A DNA stretch of 64,000 bases from Neobacillus niacini (GCF_000759675.1 NZ_BAWM01000098.1:1-64000); one strand, 5' to 3'; shown: positions 35,082 to 44,467, numbered from the stretch's first letter. Notes: a model not told the origin generated them from the sequence alone. Program-made: numbers and translations.

Positions 35082-37451
35082 TTAATTTAGTACACTTTCT
35101 GCACTTTCAGCTTCTTCTATTAAACTTCTTAGTTTATTAGGACTAATTGGGAGTGAGTTTATTTCTATTTTTAATGGTCTCATTGCATCGCAAACAGCAT
35201 TTGCAATTGCAGCTGGCGGGCTGATTGCACCACCTTCTCCCACTCCCTTAATCCCCATCGGATTGTGAGGAGATAGGTACTCTTGATGACCCATTTCAAC
35301 TTCAGGTACCTCCATTGCTGTAGGGATTAAATAATCCATATAAGTTCCGGTCACCAATTGACCGTTTTTATCGTAAATAATTTCTTCATATAGAGCACCA
35401 CCAATACCCTGTGCAACTCCACCTTGAATTTGACCATCTACAATCTTTGGATTAATAACACGACCGCAATCATGGACGACAATATAACGCAAGATGCCGA
35501 CAAATCCTGTTTCCTTATCAACCTCTACAACGGCTACGTGAAAGCCTGATGAAAATGTCACGGTTGGAGGTACAAAGTAATAGGTTGCACTCGCACCTGG
35601 TTCAATTCCTATTGGAACCTTGCAGCGAGGACCTGGTTTAGCAGCCTGAGCAATTTCTTGTAAAGTAACAAATTTGGATGGCGAATTTTTCAAAGATACT
35701 TTACCACCATACATTTCTAGATCATTGATTGAAACTCCAAGCATTTGGCCTGCAATTAAAAGGAACTTTTCTTTTAATTGTTTGGAAGCACCATGAACCG
35801 CTGATCCAGCAGTAACAGCACCCCTGCTTGCAAAAGTACCCACACCGTATGGAAGCAAACTTGTATCTCCTGCCCGCACCGATACTTGTTCTGGATTTAC
35901 TCCGAACACATCGGCACATATTTGAGACAGAGTGGTTTCATGACTTTGCCCATGAGGACTAGAGCCCACGCCAACCAAAATATGTCCAGTAGTGTCAACT
36001 TTGACCGCAGCGCCTTCAAACGGACCAATACCTGTTCCTTCAATATAAGATGAAAAACCAATGCCAATATATTTGTTATTTTTCCTTGCCTCTTCTTGAT
36101 GTTGACGGAATTCCTCGTACCCCGCTATTTTCATTGCTTGCTGTAAAGATTTCACATAGTCCCCATTTTCTAAAACCATATTTGCACCATCACGGTAAAA
36201 AATACCTGTTTCATACGGCATTTGTTCAGGACGAACAAAATTTCTCATCGATACTTCCACTGGATCAAGATTTAACTTATCAGCAACCATATAAATGATC
36301 CTATCCATTACATACACTGCTTCTGGTCTGCCTGCTCCACGATATGGTACGTTTGGTGTTTTATTGGTTAAGACGATTCGGCCAGTTATCTCATAATTTG
36401 GAATGTGATACATTCCTCGCAAATGTGCGGCCGAGTTATAGGCACAACATAAGGCAAAGGAGTTATGTGCTCCATTATCTAAGAGAAACTGATCCTTCAA
36501 ACCAATAATGGTTCCATCATTTCTAAAAGCAACTTCAACGTCATGTACCTGATCCCGTGAATGTCTGGTACTCTGCATATGCTCAAGACGATCTTCAATC
36601 CACTTAACTGGGCGCTTGTATTTCATGGCAAGATAGGGAATGATAATTTCCTCTGGATATACGGCACATTTCGGACCAAATCCCCCGCCAACATCTGGGG
36701 CTACAACACGTATATTGCCTTCGACCAACCCCACTAGCTTTGAAAGATAGGACCGAACCATAAATGGTACTTGAGTAGATGACCAAACCTCAAGTTGTTG
36801 ATTACGTTCTTGGTACTCGGCAATGACTCCTCTTGTCTCGAGTGGATTCCCTGATACTCTTGGAGTTTTTATTCTTGTTTTTAAAATGTGATTGGCCTGC
36901 CTAAAAGCATGGTCAATATCTCCAACCTTTACTTCAAAATGTGATTGGATATTATTCCCTAGCTCTGGATGGATTACAAGTGCGTCTTCCTTTATGGTTT
37001 CATAAGGGTCCGTAACCACAGGCAAAGGCTCATAGTCTACCTTAATCAAAGCAAGTGCATCCTCTGCAACATACCGGTCTTCTGCTAATACAATGGCAAC
37101 CGCTTGACCGACAAATGTTACTTTATCTTCTGCTAACATTGGTTCAGGATTTTTCTTGATCGTGGGCTTTATATCAGCTTCTAGCTGCGGAGGGAAGGTG
37201 AATTCTACAAATTCAGTGAAAGGTTTTACATTTCCTTTTAAATCAGCAGCAACGATGACATCAAGGACACCCTTATAATGTTTCGCTTCGGAAAGATCAA
37301 TGTTTTTAATCCTTGCATGAGCATATGGGCTCCTCAGAATTGCAGCTTCGACCATATTTTCAATTCGAATATCAGCTACAAACCTTCCTGAACCAGTGAG
37401 CAGTCGGTAATCCTCTTTTCTTTTTACATTTTGTCCAACAAATTGCTTCAC
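35082..37451 (-). CDS. Molybdenum hydroxylase large subunit (CoxL/XdhA superfamily)
   Basis: About 789 residues of the aldehyde oxidase/xanthine dehydrogenase Mo-pterin subunit. Blocks seen: GRFVADI, ETRGVIAEY, VAPDVGGGFGPKCAVYPEE, the active-site loop VPYRGAGRPEAVY, and the base glutamate in KGVGEGGAI. The loop is not the AYRCSFR of true CO dehydrogenase, so it hydroxylates an organic compound, perhaps an N-heterocycle. Start GTG 37451 has AAGGGGGG seven bases ahead; the ATG at 37475 overlaps the previous gene with no site. It is cotranscribed with the iron-sulfur and flavin subunits. Confidence 0.88.
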   Translation of the reverse strand: MKQFVGQNVKRKEDYRLLTGSGRFVADIRIENMVEAAILRSPYAHARIKNIDLSEAKHYKGVLDVIVAADLKGNVKPFTEFVEFTFPPQLEADIKPTIKKNPEPMLAEDKVTFVGQAVAIVLAEDRYVAEDALALIKVDYEPLPVVTDPYETIKEDALVIHPELGNNIQSHFEVKVGDIDHAFRQANHILKTRIKTPRVSGNPLETRGVIAEYQERNQQLEVWSSTQVPFMVRSYLSKLVGLVEGNIRVVAPDVGGGFGPKCAVYPEEIIIPYLAMKYKRPVKWIEDRLEHMQSTRHSRDQVHDVEVAFRNDGTIIGLKDQFLLDNGAHNSFALCCAYNSAAHLRGMYHIPNYEITGRIVLTNKTPNVPYRGAGRPEAVYVMDRIIYMVADKLNLDPVEVSMRNFVRPEQMPYETGIFYRDGANMVLENGDYVKSLQQAMKIAGYEEFRQHQEEARKNNKYIGIGFSSYIEGTGIGPFEGAAVKVDTTGHILVGVGSSPHGQSHETTLSQICADVFGVNPEQVSVRAGDTSLLPYGVGTFASRGAVTAGSAVHGASKQLKEKFLLIAGQMLGVSINDLEMYGGKVSLKNSPSKFVTLQEIAQAAKPGPRCKVPIGIEPGASATYYFVPPTVTFSSGFHVAVVEVDKETGFVGILRYIVVHDCGRVINPKIVDGQIQGGVAQGIGGALYEEIIYDKNGQLVTGTYMDYLIPTAMEVPEVEMGHQEYLSPHNPMGIKGVGEGGAISPPAAIANAVCDAMRPLKIEINSLPISPNKLRSLIEEAESAESVLN

Positions 37452-37468
37452 GCTTGATCCCCCCCTTG

Positions 37469-37945
37469 TTAACATTTCAGTGCGTATGCCTCTTTCACAG
37501 CTTTAATAATATTGCTGTAACCGGTACAACGGCAAAGGTTACCAGAGATCGCTTCGCGGATTTCTTCATCTGTTGGTAACACAGGATGAGTTTCTATGAA
37601 GTTTTTCATAGACATTAGAAAACCTGGAGTACAAAATCCACATTGTAATGCATGATTGTTTGCAAATGCTTGTTGAATCGGATGGAAAGTACCATCTTCT
37701 TCAGCAAGTGATTCCACTGTCTCAACTTCTAAGCCATCCGCCTGGACAGCAAGCATTAAACAGGAACGAACAGGCTCACCATTTAGTAATACCGTACACG
37801 CTCCACACACACCATGTTCACAGCCAACATGTGTTCCAGTGAGACCAAGTTTATCTCGAAGAAAGTCAGATAATAGCCATCTAGACTCAATCTCTTTATC
37901 TATTACTTTCCCATTTACTTTAATTTTGACGGTATAATTGCTCAT
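37469..37945 (-). CDS. Molybdenum hydroxylase [2Fe-2S] subunit
   Basis: A 158-residue protein with a plant-ferredoxin-type cluster (CEHGVCGACTVLLNG) and a second C-terminal cluster (CGFCTPGF, CRCTGY). It passes electrons from the Mo centre to FAD. Overlaps the flavin subunit gene by 4 bases (ATGA). Confidence 0.95.
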   Translation of the reverse strand: MSNYTVKIKVNGKVIDKEIESRWLLSDFLRDKLGLTGTHVGCEHGVCGACTVLLNGEPVRSCLMLAVQADGLEVETVESLAEEDGTFHPIQQAFANNHALQCGFCTPGFLMSMKNFIETHPVLPTDEEIREAISGNLCRCTGYSNIIKAVKEAYALKC

Positions 37946-38823
37946 GCGATTACTCCTTCCCTAGCCCGTTCAACCGCTTTATACAATGCCCGTTCTAGTA
38001 AAACACCTGATAAATATCGGCGGTATTCCTTCGAGCCGTGTATATCTCCTTCTGGATCCAGTTCATCTAATTGAAGAGTAGCTGCTTCTTTGATAATGGA
38101 ATCGTCAGGCAGCTTTCCTATTAAAAATTCCTCTGTTGCTTCTGGGATAAAAGGAACCGAGTTGGCACCACCTAAGGCAATTTTCGCATCAGCTATCGTC
38201 CCATCATAATCAAGCTCTAAGACTGCAGCTACCTCCACTAAAGCGAAATCCCCATGCCTTCTGGCTACCTCTTCAAACGCATATCCACTTCCCTTTTTGA
38301 TTTTTGGAAAGCGAATTTCCTTAATGAGTTGATTTGGCTCCAGCGACGTTAATAAATAACTCAGAAAAAATTCCTCAGGTGATAAGGTCATTTCTTCCTC
38401 ACTAGAAACAATAACGATCTCTCCTCTTAAGGCGGTTAACATACATGGCAGCTCAGCCGATGGATCAGCATGGGCGATGCTTCCGCCTATCGTTCCCCTC
38501 GATCTGATTTGATTATGTCCTACCCAGCGGATCCCTTCAGTCAAAAGCGGGCATTTTTCTTGAACCAATGCTGACTTTTCAACATCGACATGCCGAGTCA
38601 TCCCGCCGATCACAATGGCATCTTCTTTTTCTCTGATTCCTTTCAATTCTTCTACTCTGCCAATATCTATTATGTACCCAGGAGTTGAAAGCCTCATGTT
38701 TAATAAAGGAATCAAACTTTGGCCTCCTGACATGATCTTGGCATCGTCTCCATATTCAGCCAACATATTAAGAGCCTCTAGGAGACTATTAGGTCTTAGA
38801 TAGGAGAACTTTGGGGGCTTCAT
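37942..38823 (-). CDS. Molybdenum hydroxylase FAD subunit
   Basis: A 293-residue CoxM-type flavoprotein. FAD contacts are visible in KIMSGGQSLIPLLNMRL and in GTIGGSIAHADPSAELPCML. The C-terminal CO-dehydrogenase-flavoprotein domain follows. It completes the three-subunit hydroxylase. Confidence 0.93.
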   Translation of the reverse strand: MKPPKFSYLRPNSLLEALNMLAEYGDDAKIMSGGQSLIPLLNMRLSTPGYIIDIGRVEELKGIREKEDAIVIGGMTRHVDVEKSALVQEKCPLLTEGIRWVGHNQIRSRGTIGGSIAHADPSAELPCMLTALRGEIVIVSSEEEMTLSPEEFFLSYLLTSLEPNQLIKEIRFPKIKKGSGYAFEEVARRHGDFALVEVAAVLELDYDGTIADAKIALGGANSVPFIPEATEEFLIGKLPDDSIIKEAATLQLDELDPEGDIHGSKEYRRYLSGVLLERALYKAVERAREGVIA

Positions 38824-38862
38824 TATAATGACCTCCTTTTACTAGGTTCATTTTTTCTATTT

Positions 38863-39618
38863 TTAATATTTTCCTGATAATAAGCTTCCAGCGTTAGGGA
38901 CTGATGTCTCCATCTCCAGTTGCTTTAATATTTTATAAACCGTTGAAGTGGCTGCAGTTAATACTGGAATACCCAGCTCATCTTCAACCTTTTGGACCGC
39001 TGGAAGCGATGGCATTTGTACACATGCAGAAAGAACGACCGCATCAGCACCTTTAATATTTAGCTTTTTTGCAATCTCAGGAAGATTATTTGGATCTAAT
39101 CGTCCAACTTCTAAATTATCCGGTACCTCAAGGCTAATCGAATCAATCACTTCGATTCCACTCTGTTCCAAATAATCAATTACCATCTGAGTTAAAGGTT
39201 TCATGTATGGGGTAATAATGGAGACTTTCTTTGCATTTATGGTTTTTATACCCTCCACTAATGCTCCAGCACTGCTGATTACTGGGGCAGCACCATCGTT
39301 TTCAACCGTTGCACCGTACAACCTTTTTTCCGAGCTAATATGGTAACCAGCCCCCTGGCACATGATAGCCACAAGACACGCATAGGCAAGAACATCACAG
39401 CGGGCATCAGATAATTCCACCGCACATCTGTCACTTTCCACATCCATTTTTGATAATTCCTCTTTTGATACATGCTTCATTCTCATCCTGCTGGAATGAA
39501 AGGTGAAAGAAGTTTCGGAAGATTCTTTCATTTTTGCATGCAGCATGGCAGGGATTTCAGTTTCCATTGTTGTATTAGAGCTTGGGACAATAAGTCCTAC
39601 TCGGTAATGACTTGTCAT
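38863..39618 (-). CDS. Maleate cis-trans isomerase-like (Asp/Glu racemase superfamily)
   Basis: About 251 residues from ATG 39618 (an upstream GTG at 39633 is less likely). It opens RVGLIVPSSNTTMETEIPA, which is typical of maleate isomerases. Both cysteines are present: YACLVAI (Cys81) and LSACVQMPS (Cys199). Their 118-residue spacing matches the Cys76/Cys194 pair I recall for Nocardia farcinica maleate isomerase. Arylmalonate decarboxylases have only the second cysteine. The likely product is fumarate. It lies between the hydroxylase and CoxG-like genes. Confidence 0.8.
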   Translation of the reverse strand: MTSHYRVGLIVPSSNTTMETEIPAMLHAKMKESSETSFTFHSSRMRMKHVSKEELSKMDVESDRCAVELSDARCDVLAYACLVAIMCQGAGYHISSEKRLYGATVENDGAAPVISSAGALVEGIKTINAKKVSIITPYMKPLTQMVIDYLEQSGIEVIDSISLEVPDNLEVGRLDPNNLPEIAKKLNIKGADAVVLSACVQMPSLPAVQKVEDELGIPVLTAATSTVYKILKQLEMETSVPNAGSLLSGKY

Positions 39619-39719
39619 TCTTTTTACAACCACCTTTAATGTAGTTTTATAGGTTCTTCTGCTATTTAGTAATTTGGAAAGAAATGCAACTATTGGTTTT
39701 AATGATATATTTGAAGAGA

Positions 39720-40199
39720 TTAATCAATTTTAATTGCAGAATCGATGGGGGTTTCTAAGGATGCTGATTTAACTGCCTTTTGAATATCTTTAAAAAATTT
39801 TCCGGCTAAAAATTTTGCTACACCACCAAGAACCCGGTTTCCTACACTTGCAATGGTTCCGCCTATTTCCGCGTCACAGTTCCATTCAAGTCTTGATCCA
39901 CCTTCCATCTCGAATAACCTGCAGTGCATTTTTGCTACTACATGACCTGGAGATCCACTACCAGAGGCATGAAGAATATAGTAATTTGGTTTATCTACAC
40001 CTTCAATTTTTACTTTTCCCACATATTCACCTTTGACTGCAGCCACACCCAATTTTAAAACTACGTCGTATTCACCATTTTCATTTAAAATCAATTCATG
40101 GCAGCCAGGAATAACCTTTTTTAGAATTTCTTCATCTAAAAGTGAGTCCCATAACTGATTTACTTCCATTGAAAATTTCGCTTCTCCCTCAAGATTCAT
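39720..40199 (-). CDS. CoxG-like SRPBCC protein
   Basis: A 159-residue START-fold protein of the CoxG family (MNLEGEAKFSMEVNQLWDSL, IPGCHELI, SRLEWNCDAEIGGTIASVG). CoxG proteins accompany CO dehydrogenase and other molybdenum hydroxylases and recruit them to the membrane. Its place at the head of the hydroxylase operon fits that role. Confidence 0.85.
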   Translation of the reverse strand: MNLEGEAKFSMEVNQLWDSLLDEEILKKVIPGCHELILNENGEYDVVLKLGVAAVKGEYVGKVKIEGVDKPNYYILHASGSGSPGHVVAKMHCRLFEMEGGSRLEWNCDAEIGGTIASVGNRVLGGVAKFLAGKFFKDIQKAVKSASLETPIDSAIKID

Positions 40200-40237
40200 C
40201 TATTCAAACACTCCTTGTAATCTATTAATGAGCTCTA

Positions 40238-40276
40238 GACTAGTAATATTTTGCTAGTCCCCACATTTTGATTATA
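40238..40276 (-). promoter_or_regulatory. Promoter and 22-bp dyad before the hydroxylase operon
   Basis: On the minus strand TATAAT (40271-40276) is followed by GACTAG...CTAGTC arms (40238-40259) placed at about +5 to +26. This is a good position for an operator. The -35 is unclear. The sequence differs from the TetR operator pair. Confidence 0.5.
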
Positions 40277-40369
40277 CACAATTCGATATTTTCTGAATAA
40301 TATAAATAACGACATATTGTAACATTAACCATTTAAAGGAGTTACACTAAACATTATTGTTCTATATCG

Positions 40370-41353
40370 TTAGGAATTTATTGTCAAAAGTTCTTCAATC
40401 GGCTTTTTCACAAGATTCGAAAATTCCTCAAATGCTTGATTAGCATTTAAATCTACACCAATTAATGTAATAAATGGATGACTTTCATATTCCATGAATA
40501 CTTCACAACTTATTCTATTCCCAGTGAATTGAACTAAATAATTTCTATTGTCGTCTTCTAATTGGACAAAACCTTTTGCCCTAATTAAATTTGGCTTTAG
40601 ACGTGAGAAATACTCTTCTATGATTCTCTTAGTTACTTTAATTGGAACGGGGATCGCTATTGTTGATAAGTAATCGTATGAAGGCTGATCTCCTATCAGC
40701 TCATTATCCACAGTAGTTTGGAAGGAATCCCTTCGATCGCTTTCTTTACCGGCCCTATTAACATTAAGGAGTTTATCCAGGCCGACATGACCTAAGGTGG
40801 TGAATAGAATTTCAGCAGACTCATTTAACTCTTTGATTAAGGTTTCAATTTTAGGTCTAAGCAAATCCTCTACAAGATCCATTTTATTTACGATAATAGA
40901 ATCAGCAGAAAATAGTTGTCTTGCATATGTCGACCTCATATCAAAAGATGTTATCCTGGATATAATTTCGGCATCCACAAGTGTAACGACACTTTTAACA
41001 TAAACTCGGGAAATTAATTCCTTTTTCAACAATTCACCCATGACTTCCTCTGGATTAGCTAAGCCTGTTAATTCAACAAAAATGACTTTTGGTCTAGTTC
41101 TTAATAGTTCTTCAAAACTATTAATTAGTTCACTTTTTTTACTGCAACAGACACAACCGTCATTTAAGGATTGAATAGGTACAGTACTTCTCCCATTAAT
41201 AATGTGGCTGTCAACATCCATCTTTCCGAATTCATTCATGAGTATTCCAAATGTCATTCCTTTTTGCTCTGATTCTTCAAGTAAATTTAATAATAGGGTT
41301 GTTTTTCCACTTCCTAAGAATCCACTTAAAATGATAACGGGTACTCTACTCAT
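40370..41353 (-). CDS. CobW/Nip/Zur-type GTPase (G3E family)
   Basis: About 327 residues from ATG 41353, with GGGAG eight bases ahead. Walker A GFLGSGKTT, the metal motif GCVCC, VELTGLANPE and the guanine motif VNKMD are visible, with a C-terminal CobW domain. These GTPases deliver metals to enzymes. Here it follows the Rieske oxygenase genes, so an iron or zinc supply to the oxygenase or dehydrogenase is a reasonable inference. Confidence 0.87.
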   Translation of the reverse strand: MSRVPVIILSGFLGSGKTTLLLNLLEESEQKGMTFGILMNEFGKMDVDSHIINGRSTVPIQSLNDGCVCCSKKSELINSFEELLRTRPKVIFVELTGLANPEEVMGELLKKELISRVYVKSVVTLVDAEIISRITSFDMRSTYARQLFSADSIIVNKMDLVEDLLRPKIETLIKELNESAEILFTTLGHVGLDKLLNVNRAGKESDRRDSFQTTVDNELIGDQPSYDYLSTIAIPVPIKVTKRIIEEYFSRLKPNLIRAKGFVQLEDDNRNYLVQFTGNRISCEVFMEYESHPFITLIGVDLNANQAFEEFSNLVKKPIEELLTINS

Positions 41354-41368
41354 AAGACTTACTCCCAT

Positions 41369-41851
41369 TTATAACAAGAAGCTCAAGTTTCCGATAAATT
41401 CGTTATTATTAATCAGCTCTATTTTTTTAGAGGCAATCTTCCAAGCATTCCCGTTTATTCTCAGCTTGTGTTCAAATCTGCCAGAATAAATCGTTTGGAT
41501 ACTCCTTCTTAATTCCACAATCATAAAATTAGAGCTAACGGTAATGGATTGGTCATCTTGATCTAAAACTTTAATATTGGAGATTAAGTGCCTCGTTCTC
41601 GATTGCGGCTCTTGACCGTATGCCAAACCACTTTGTAGTCGCCACACGCGTTCACCCAACCGCTCTTTGTTATCATATATGATCGATACATGTGTATTTG
41701 GATCATAGTTATCTTTATTTGACGGAATCCAATACCAGGCGTCCTCTGTAAATAATTCCAGCCATTCACTAAATTTCCCATCATTTAAATAAGAGGCTTC
41801 ATCTATAAGAAAAGCTTCTACATCCTTACGGTCGATAAGAACTCCATTCAT
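41369..41851 (-). CDS. Rieske ring-hydroxylating oxygenase, small (beta) subunit
   Basis: About 160 residues from ATG 41851 (MNGVLIDRKDV), seven bases after AGGAGG. The NTF2-like fold pattern of benzoate/anthranilate dioxygenase beta subunits is present (FLIDEASYLNDGKFSEWLEL, AWYWIPSN, RTRHLISNI). The beta subunit has a structural role in the alpha3beta3 oxygenase. Confidence 0.87.
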   Translation of the reverse strand: MNGVLIDRKDVEAFLIDEASYLNDGKFSEWLELFTEDAWYWIPSNKDNYDPNTHVSIIYDNKERLGERVWRLQSGLAYGQEPQSRTRHLISNIKVLDQDDQSITVSSNFMIVELRRSIQTIYSGRFEHKLRINGNAWKIASKKIELINNNEFIGNLSFLL

Positions 41852-41873
41852 CTTCATGCCTCCTATCATCCTA

Positions 41874-43052
41874 TTATTCTTTCGTCATTAGGCGTCGCCA
41901 TTCTTTGTATAAAGCTCTTGCCGATACCTCGTCACTTGAAGTGGCAGTAATGATGCCATCTTCATCAATTTCTTCACGATTCATTCCCCGGCTGATTTCT
42001 AGCCATTCTGCTCCATTGGCTTTTGCATTCAGCCCCTCCATCACTCGATCAAACCCAACTTCGAGGTCATCTACCGTTCCAAAACCAGCTGGGCCATAGA
42101 AGCCTTCATGCTTTCTTAATCTGTTGGCATTCTCTTCTACAGAAACACCTTTCAGCATAATAGGGTACAGGCTGACATGAGTTTTATTAACTGATATTGG
42201 TCTAGTTACACGAACTTGAGAACCGACAAAGCCAAGGTTAGGAAAGATAATCAGATTAAAAGGCAATGCACCAATGCCAAGGTCCCCATCTAATTCATAT
42301 AAGGAATGCCCATTCCCCAAATCACGTATTTTTTCGTTCTTATGCATCTTTGAAAAATTAATTTTTTTTCCTGTTTTGTTTGCTATCAAATTAAAGAAAC
42401 TTCGATGGGTGACACTTAAATGATAAGGGTCAATTGTATTCTCAACCTGCAGCTTCCAATTACCGTCAAAGCTGTACTTATGAACTCCTGCATTTAAGGC
42501 AATACCATCAGGTCCAGTATTAACCACATAATCGATATATTTACGAGCATGCCCTAAGTGTTCTTCGAGACTAGGAACATCCTCAGATAAACTAGCAAAG
42601 ATAAAGCCCTGGTATACTCCAACCCTTGGAACTTTTATTAATCCCATTTTACAGCGATCAAATTTTTCATCATATCCATCCTGAAATGGCATTCCAGTTA
42701 AATCACCATTATTAGAATACGTCCATCCATGATAAGCACAGCGGAAATAGTTTGCATTTCCTTGCTCCTGCTGACAAACTGTTGCTGCTCTATGCCTGCA
42801 GCGATTTAATACAACATGTATTTCATCAGTGTCAGAGTCGCGGGTAACAATCAACGGATTCGATCCTATGACAGTTGTCTTGTAGTCACCTGAATTAGCA
42901 ATCTCACTTTCATGCGCTACATATACCCATGTATTTTCAAAGATTTTTCTCATTTCTATTTGAAAAATAGCTTCATCCGTATAGACATCTCCGTGGACTG
43001 CGCCTTCTCTAACCAGATCAGAAATGTTCACCGTTCCCATCGTTAATTTCAC
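41874..43052 (-). CDS. Rieske ring-hydroxylating oxygenase, large (alpha) subunit
   Basis: A 392-residue oxygenase. The Rieske [2Fe-2S] ligands are Cys85-x-His87 (NRCRHRAA) and Cys105-x2-His108 (FRCAYHGW). The mononuclear iron site is in DPYHLSVTH (Asp208, His211, His216). It inserts oxygen into an aromatic ring or removes alkyl groups. No ferredoxin or reductase gene lies nearby, so electrons must come from proteins encoded elsewhere. GTG 43052 overlaps the dehydrogenase stop; ATG 43040 with AGGTGA eight bases ahead is equally good. Confidence 0.9.
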   Translation of the reverse strand: MKLTMGTVNISDLVREGAVHGDVYTDEAIFQIEMRKIFENTWVYVAHESEIANSGDYKTTVIGSNPLIVTRDSDTDEIHVVLNRCRHRAATVCQQEQGNANYFRCAYHGWTYSNNGDLTGMPFQDGYDEKFDRCKMGLIKVPRVGVYQGFIFASLSEDVPSLEEHLGHARKYIDYVVNTGPDGIALNAGVHKYSFDGNWKLQVENTIDPYHLSVTHRSFFNLIANKTGKKINFSKMHKNEKIRDLGNGHSLYELDGDLGIGALPFNLIIFPNLGFVGSQVRVTRPISVNKTHVSLYPIMLKGVSVEENANRLRKHEGFYGPAGFGTVDDLEVGFDRVMEGLNAKANGAEWLEISRGMNREEIDEDGIITATSSDEVSARALYKEWRRLMTKE

Positions 43053-44149
43053 CTATCTTCCTTTAAAGATTCATTTACAACTGCAACGTGAATGCACCCA
43101 TCCTCACCAAATGCATGCATCCTCACTGCTTTTGCTGCATCTTCGAACGGAAAACTATGCGTAACCATCTTTTCAAGAGGGTATTTTTTTGATTCAATTA
43201 CCCGCAATGCGACTCCAACAGCTCTCTTTGGCCGGCCAAGGACTCCTTTTATGGTCAACAGCTTCCAAGTGATTTTATTAGACATAAGATTTTGGGATAA
43301 TTTTTCATCTGTCCCTGAGTGAACGATGGTGGATCTTAGTCCTGCTAAGTCTAATGCAGTTACCAGTTGTTGCGGAGCGGTTGCTGCATTAATAATGGTA
43401 TCAGCCATTTTTCCATCTGTTACCGTATGAACTTCTTTAACGAGATCCTGCGTATCTGCAAAGAAAGTGTGCGTAGCACCAAATTCTTTTGCTAATTTCA
43501 AACGATGTTCGTCCTTCGACATACCCGTAACGATAATCTTCCCTGCTCCTGCTTCTTTAGCCCCGATTACAGCTCCTAAGCCCATTGGTCCTGGTCCTTG
43601 AATAAGGACTGTATCACCGACTTTAGTATTACCCACTTCTTGAACCCAGTGGATACCATTTGAAATCGGAATATATAATTGTAAAAGTTCTGCTGAAACA
43701 TCTGCACTCGCTTTATGAATGATAGAATTAGGGTGCAGATACATATATTCTGCAAATCCTCCCCATAAAGCAGTTTTTTCATTGTCTATTCTCATTGCTC
43801 CATACCGTAAATCAAAACATTGTTGATAATTTCCGGTAAGACAATTATTACAGGCACCGCATGGGATATACTCTTCCACAACCACTCGGTCCCCTTCTTG
43901 TAACCCCCAGCGTTCTGCGGCCTTTTGACCTAAATTTGTCACCCTTCCAACTATTTCATGACCAATCACACATGGAAGTTGAAAAACCCCATTCCCGCCA
44001 TTCAAATAGGCTTCACTGTCAAATCCACAAACCCCGCAGGCTTCCACATGAAGCAGGGCATCATTCTCTCCCGTTTTAGGGATAGGGAATTCCATTATTT
44101 CTATTGTTTCTTTTTCTGTAAGAACAGCCGCTTTTACTTTGTTCAACAT
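43049..44149 (-). CDS. Zinc-dependent medium-chain dehydrogenase
   Basis: A 366-residue MDR enzyme. Catalytic zinc ligands lie in CGVCGFDSE and GHEIVG, structural zinc in CGACNNCLTGNYQQC, and the NAD(P) fold begins QGPGPMGLGAV. It may oxidise a dihydrodiol or alcohol made by the Rieske oxygenase whose gene it overlaps by 4 bases. GGGAGG site. Confidence 0.88.
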   Translation of the reverse strand: MLNKVKAAVLTEKETIEIMEFPIPKTGENDALLHVEACGVCGFDSEAYLNGGNGVFQLPCVIGHEIVGRVTNLGQKAAERWGLQEGDRVVVEEYIPCGACNNCLTGNYQQCFDLRYGAMRIDNEKTALWGGFAEYMYLHPNSIIHKASADVSAELLQLYIPISNGIHWVQEVGNTKVGDTVLIQGPGPMGLGAVIGAKEAGAGKIIVTGMSKDEHRLKLAKEFGATHTFFADTQDLVKEVHTVTDGKMADTIINAATAPQQLVTALDLAGLRSTIVHSGTDEKLSQNLMSNKITWKLLTIKGVLGRPKRAVGVALRVIESKKYPLEKMVTHSFPFEDAAKAVRMHAFGEDGCIHVAVVNESLKEDR

Positions 44150-44195
44150 TTTCCCTCCCAGCCTTTTCTGAACGCCAATCTAATCTATTAAAAAA

Positions 44196-44438
44196 CTATA
44201 CAATATCGTCTGCTTCATCTACCCATCTTGTTTGTGATGGATCTAATAAGGAAGTAAGGTCCTTATGTGTGCTCCATAATAGGCTTTCTAATTCAAGGGG
44301 ATCAAAGTAAGACCTTTTTCCAGTTCGGATATCTTGTATTAGAAGCCTATCCCCATTAGCAGACCTGTCTATTTGAACGGATACATATGCAAATTCATTT
44401 TTAAGAATAAAGCCTTCCTTCACTGCATTCACCTGCAT
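44196..44438 (-). CDS. Small hypothetical protein of the catabolic operon
   Basis: Up to 80 residues, acidic at the C terminus (RWVDEADDIV). It resembles no family I know. Short beta strands (FAYVSVQID, RLLIQDI) and FDPLELESLLW suggest a compact fold. The start is uncertain: ATG 44438 has a weak site, while GTG 44423 is six bases from AGGTG. It directly follows the TetR-type operator and leads the dehydrogenase/Rieske genes. Confidence 0.55.
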   Translation of the reverse strand: MQVNAVKEGFILKNEFAYVSVQIDRSANGDRLLIQDIRTGKRSYFDPLELESLLWSTHKDLTSLLDPSQTRWVDEADDIV

Positions 44439-44451
44439 TCATTTGTAGTTA

Positions 44452-44467
44452 GTTAGTACCAACTAAC
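44452..44467. promoter_or_regulatory. TetR-type operator copy 2
   Basis: GTTAGTACCAACTAAC, a palindrome with a 4-base centre (extended to 20 bp with 18 matches from 44448). The same arms and spacing occur upstream of tetR. It lies in the 110-bp gap before the dehydrogenase/Rieske operon. Confidence 0.7.

Noticed and set aside
35082..38823. Carbon monoxide dehydrogenase
   Set aside because: The active-site loop of the large subunit lacks the CO dehydrogenase signature.
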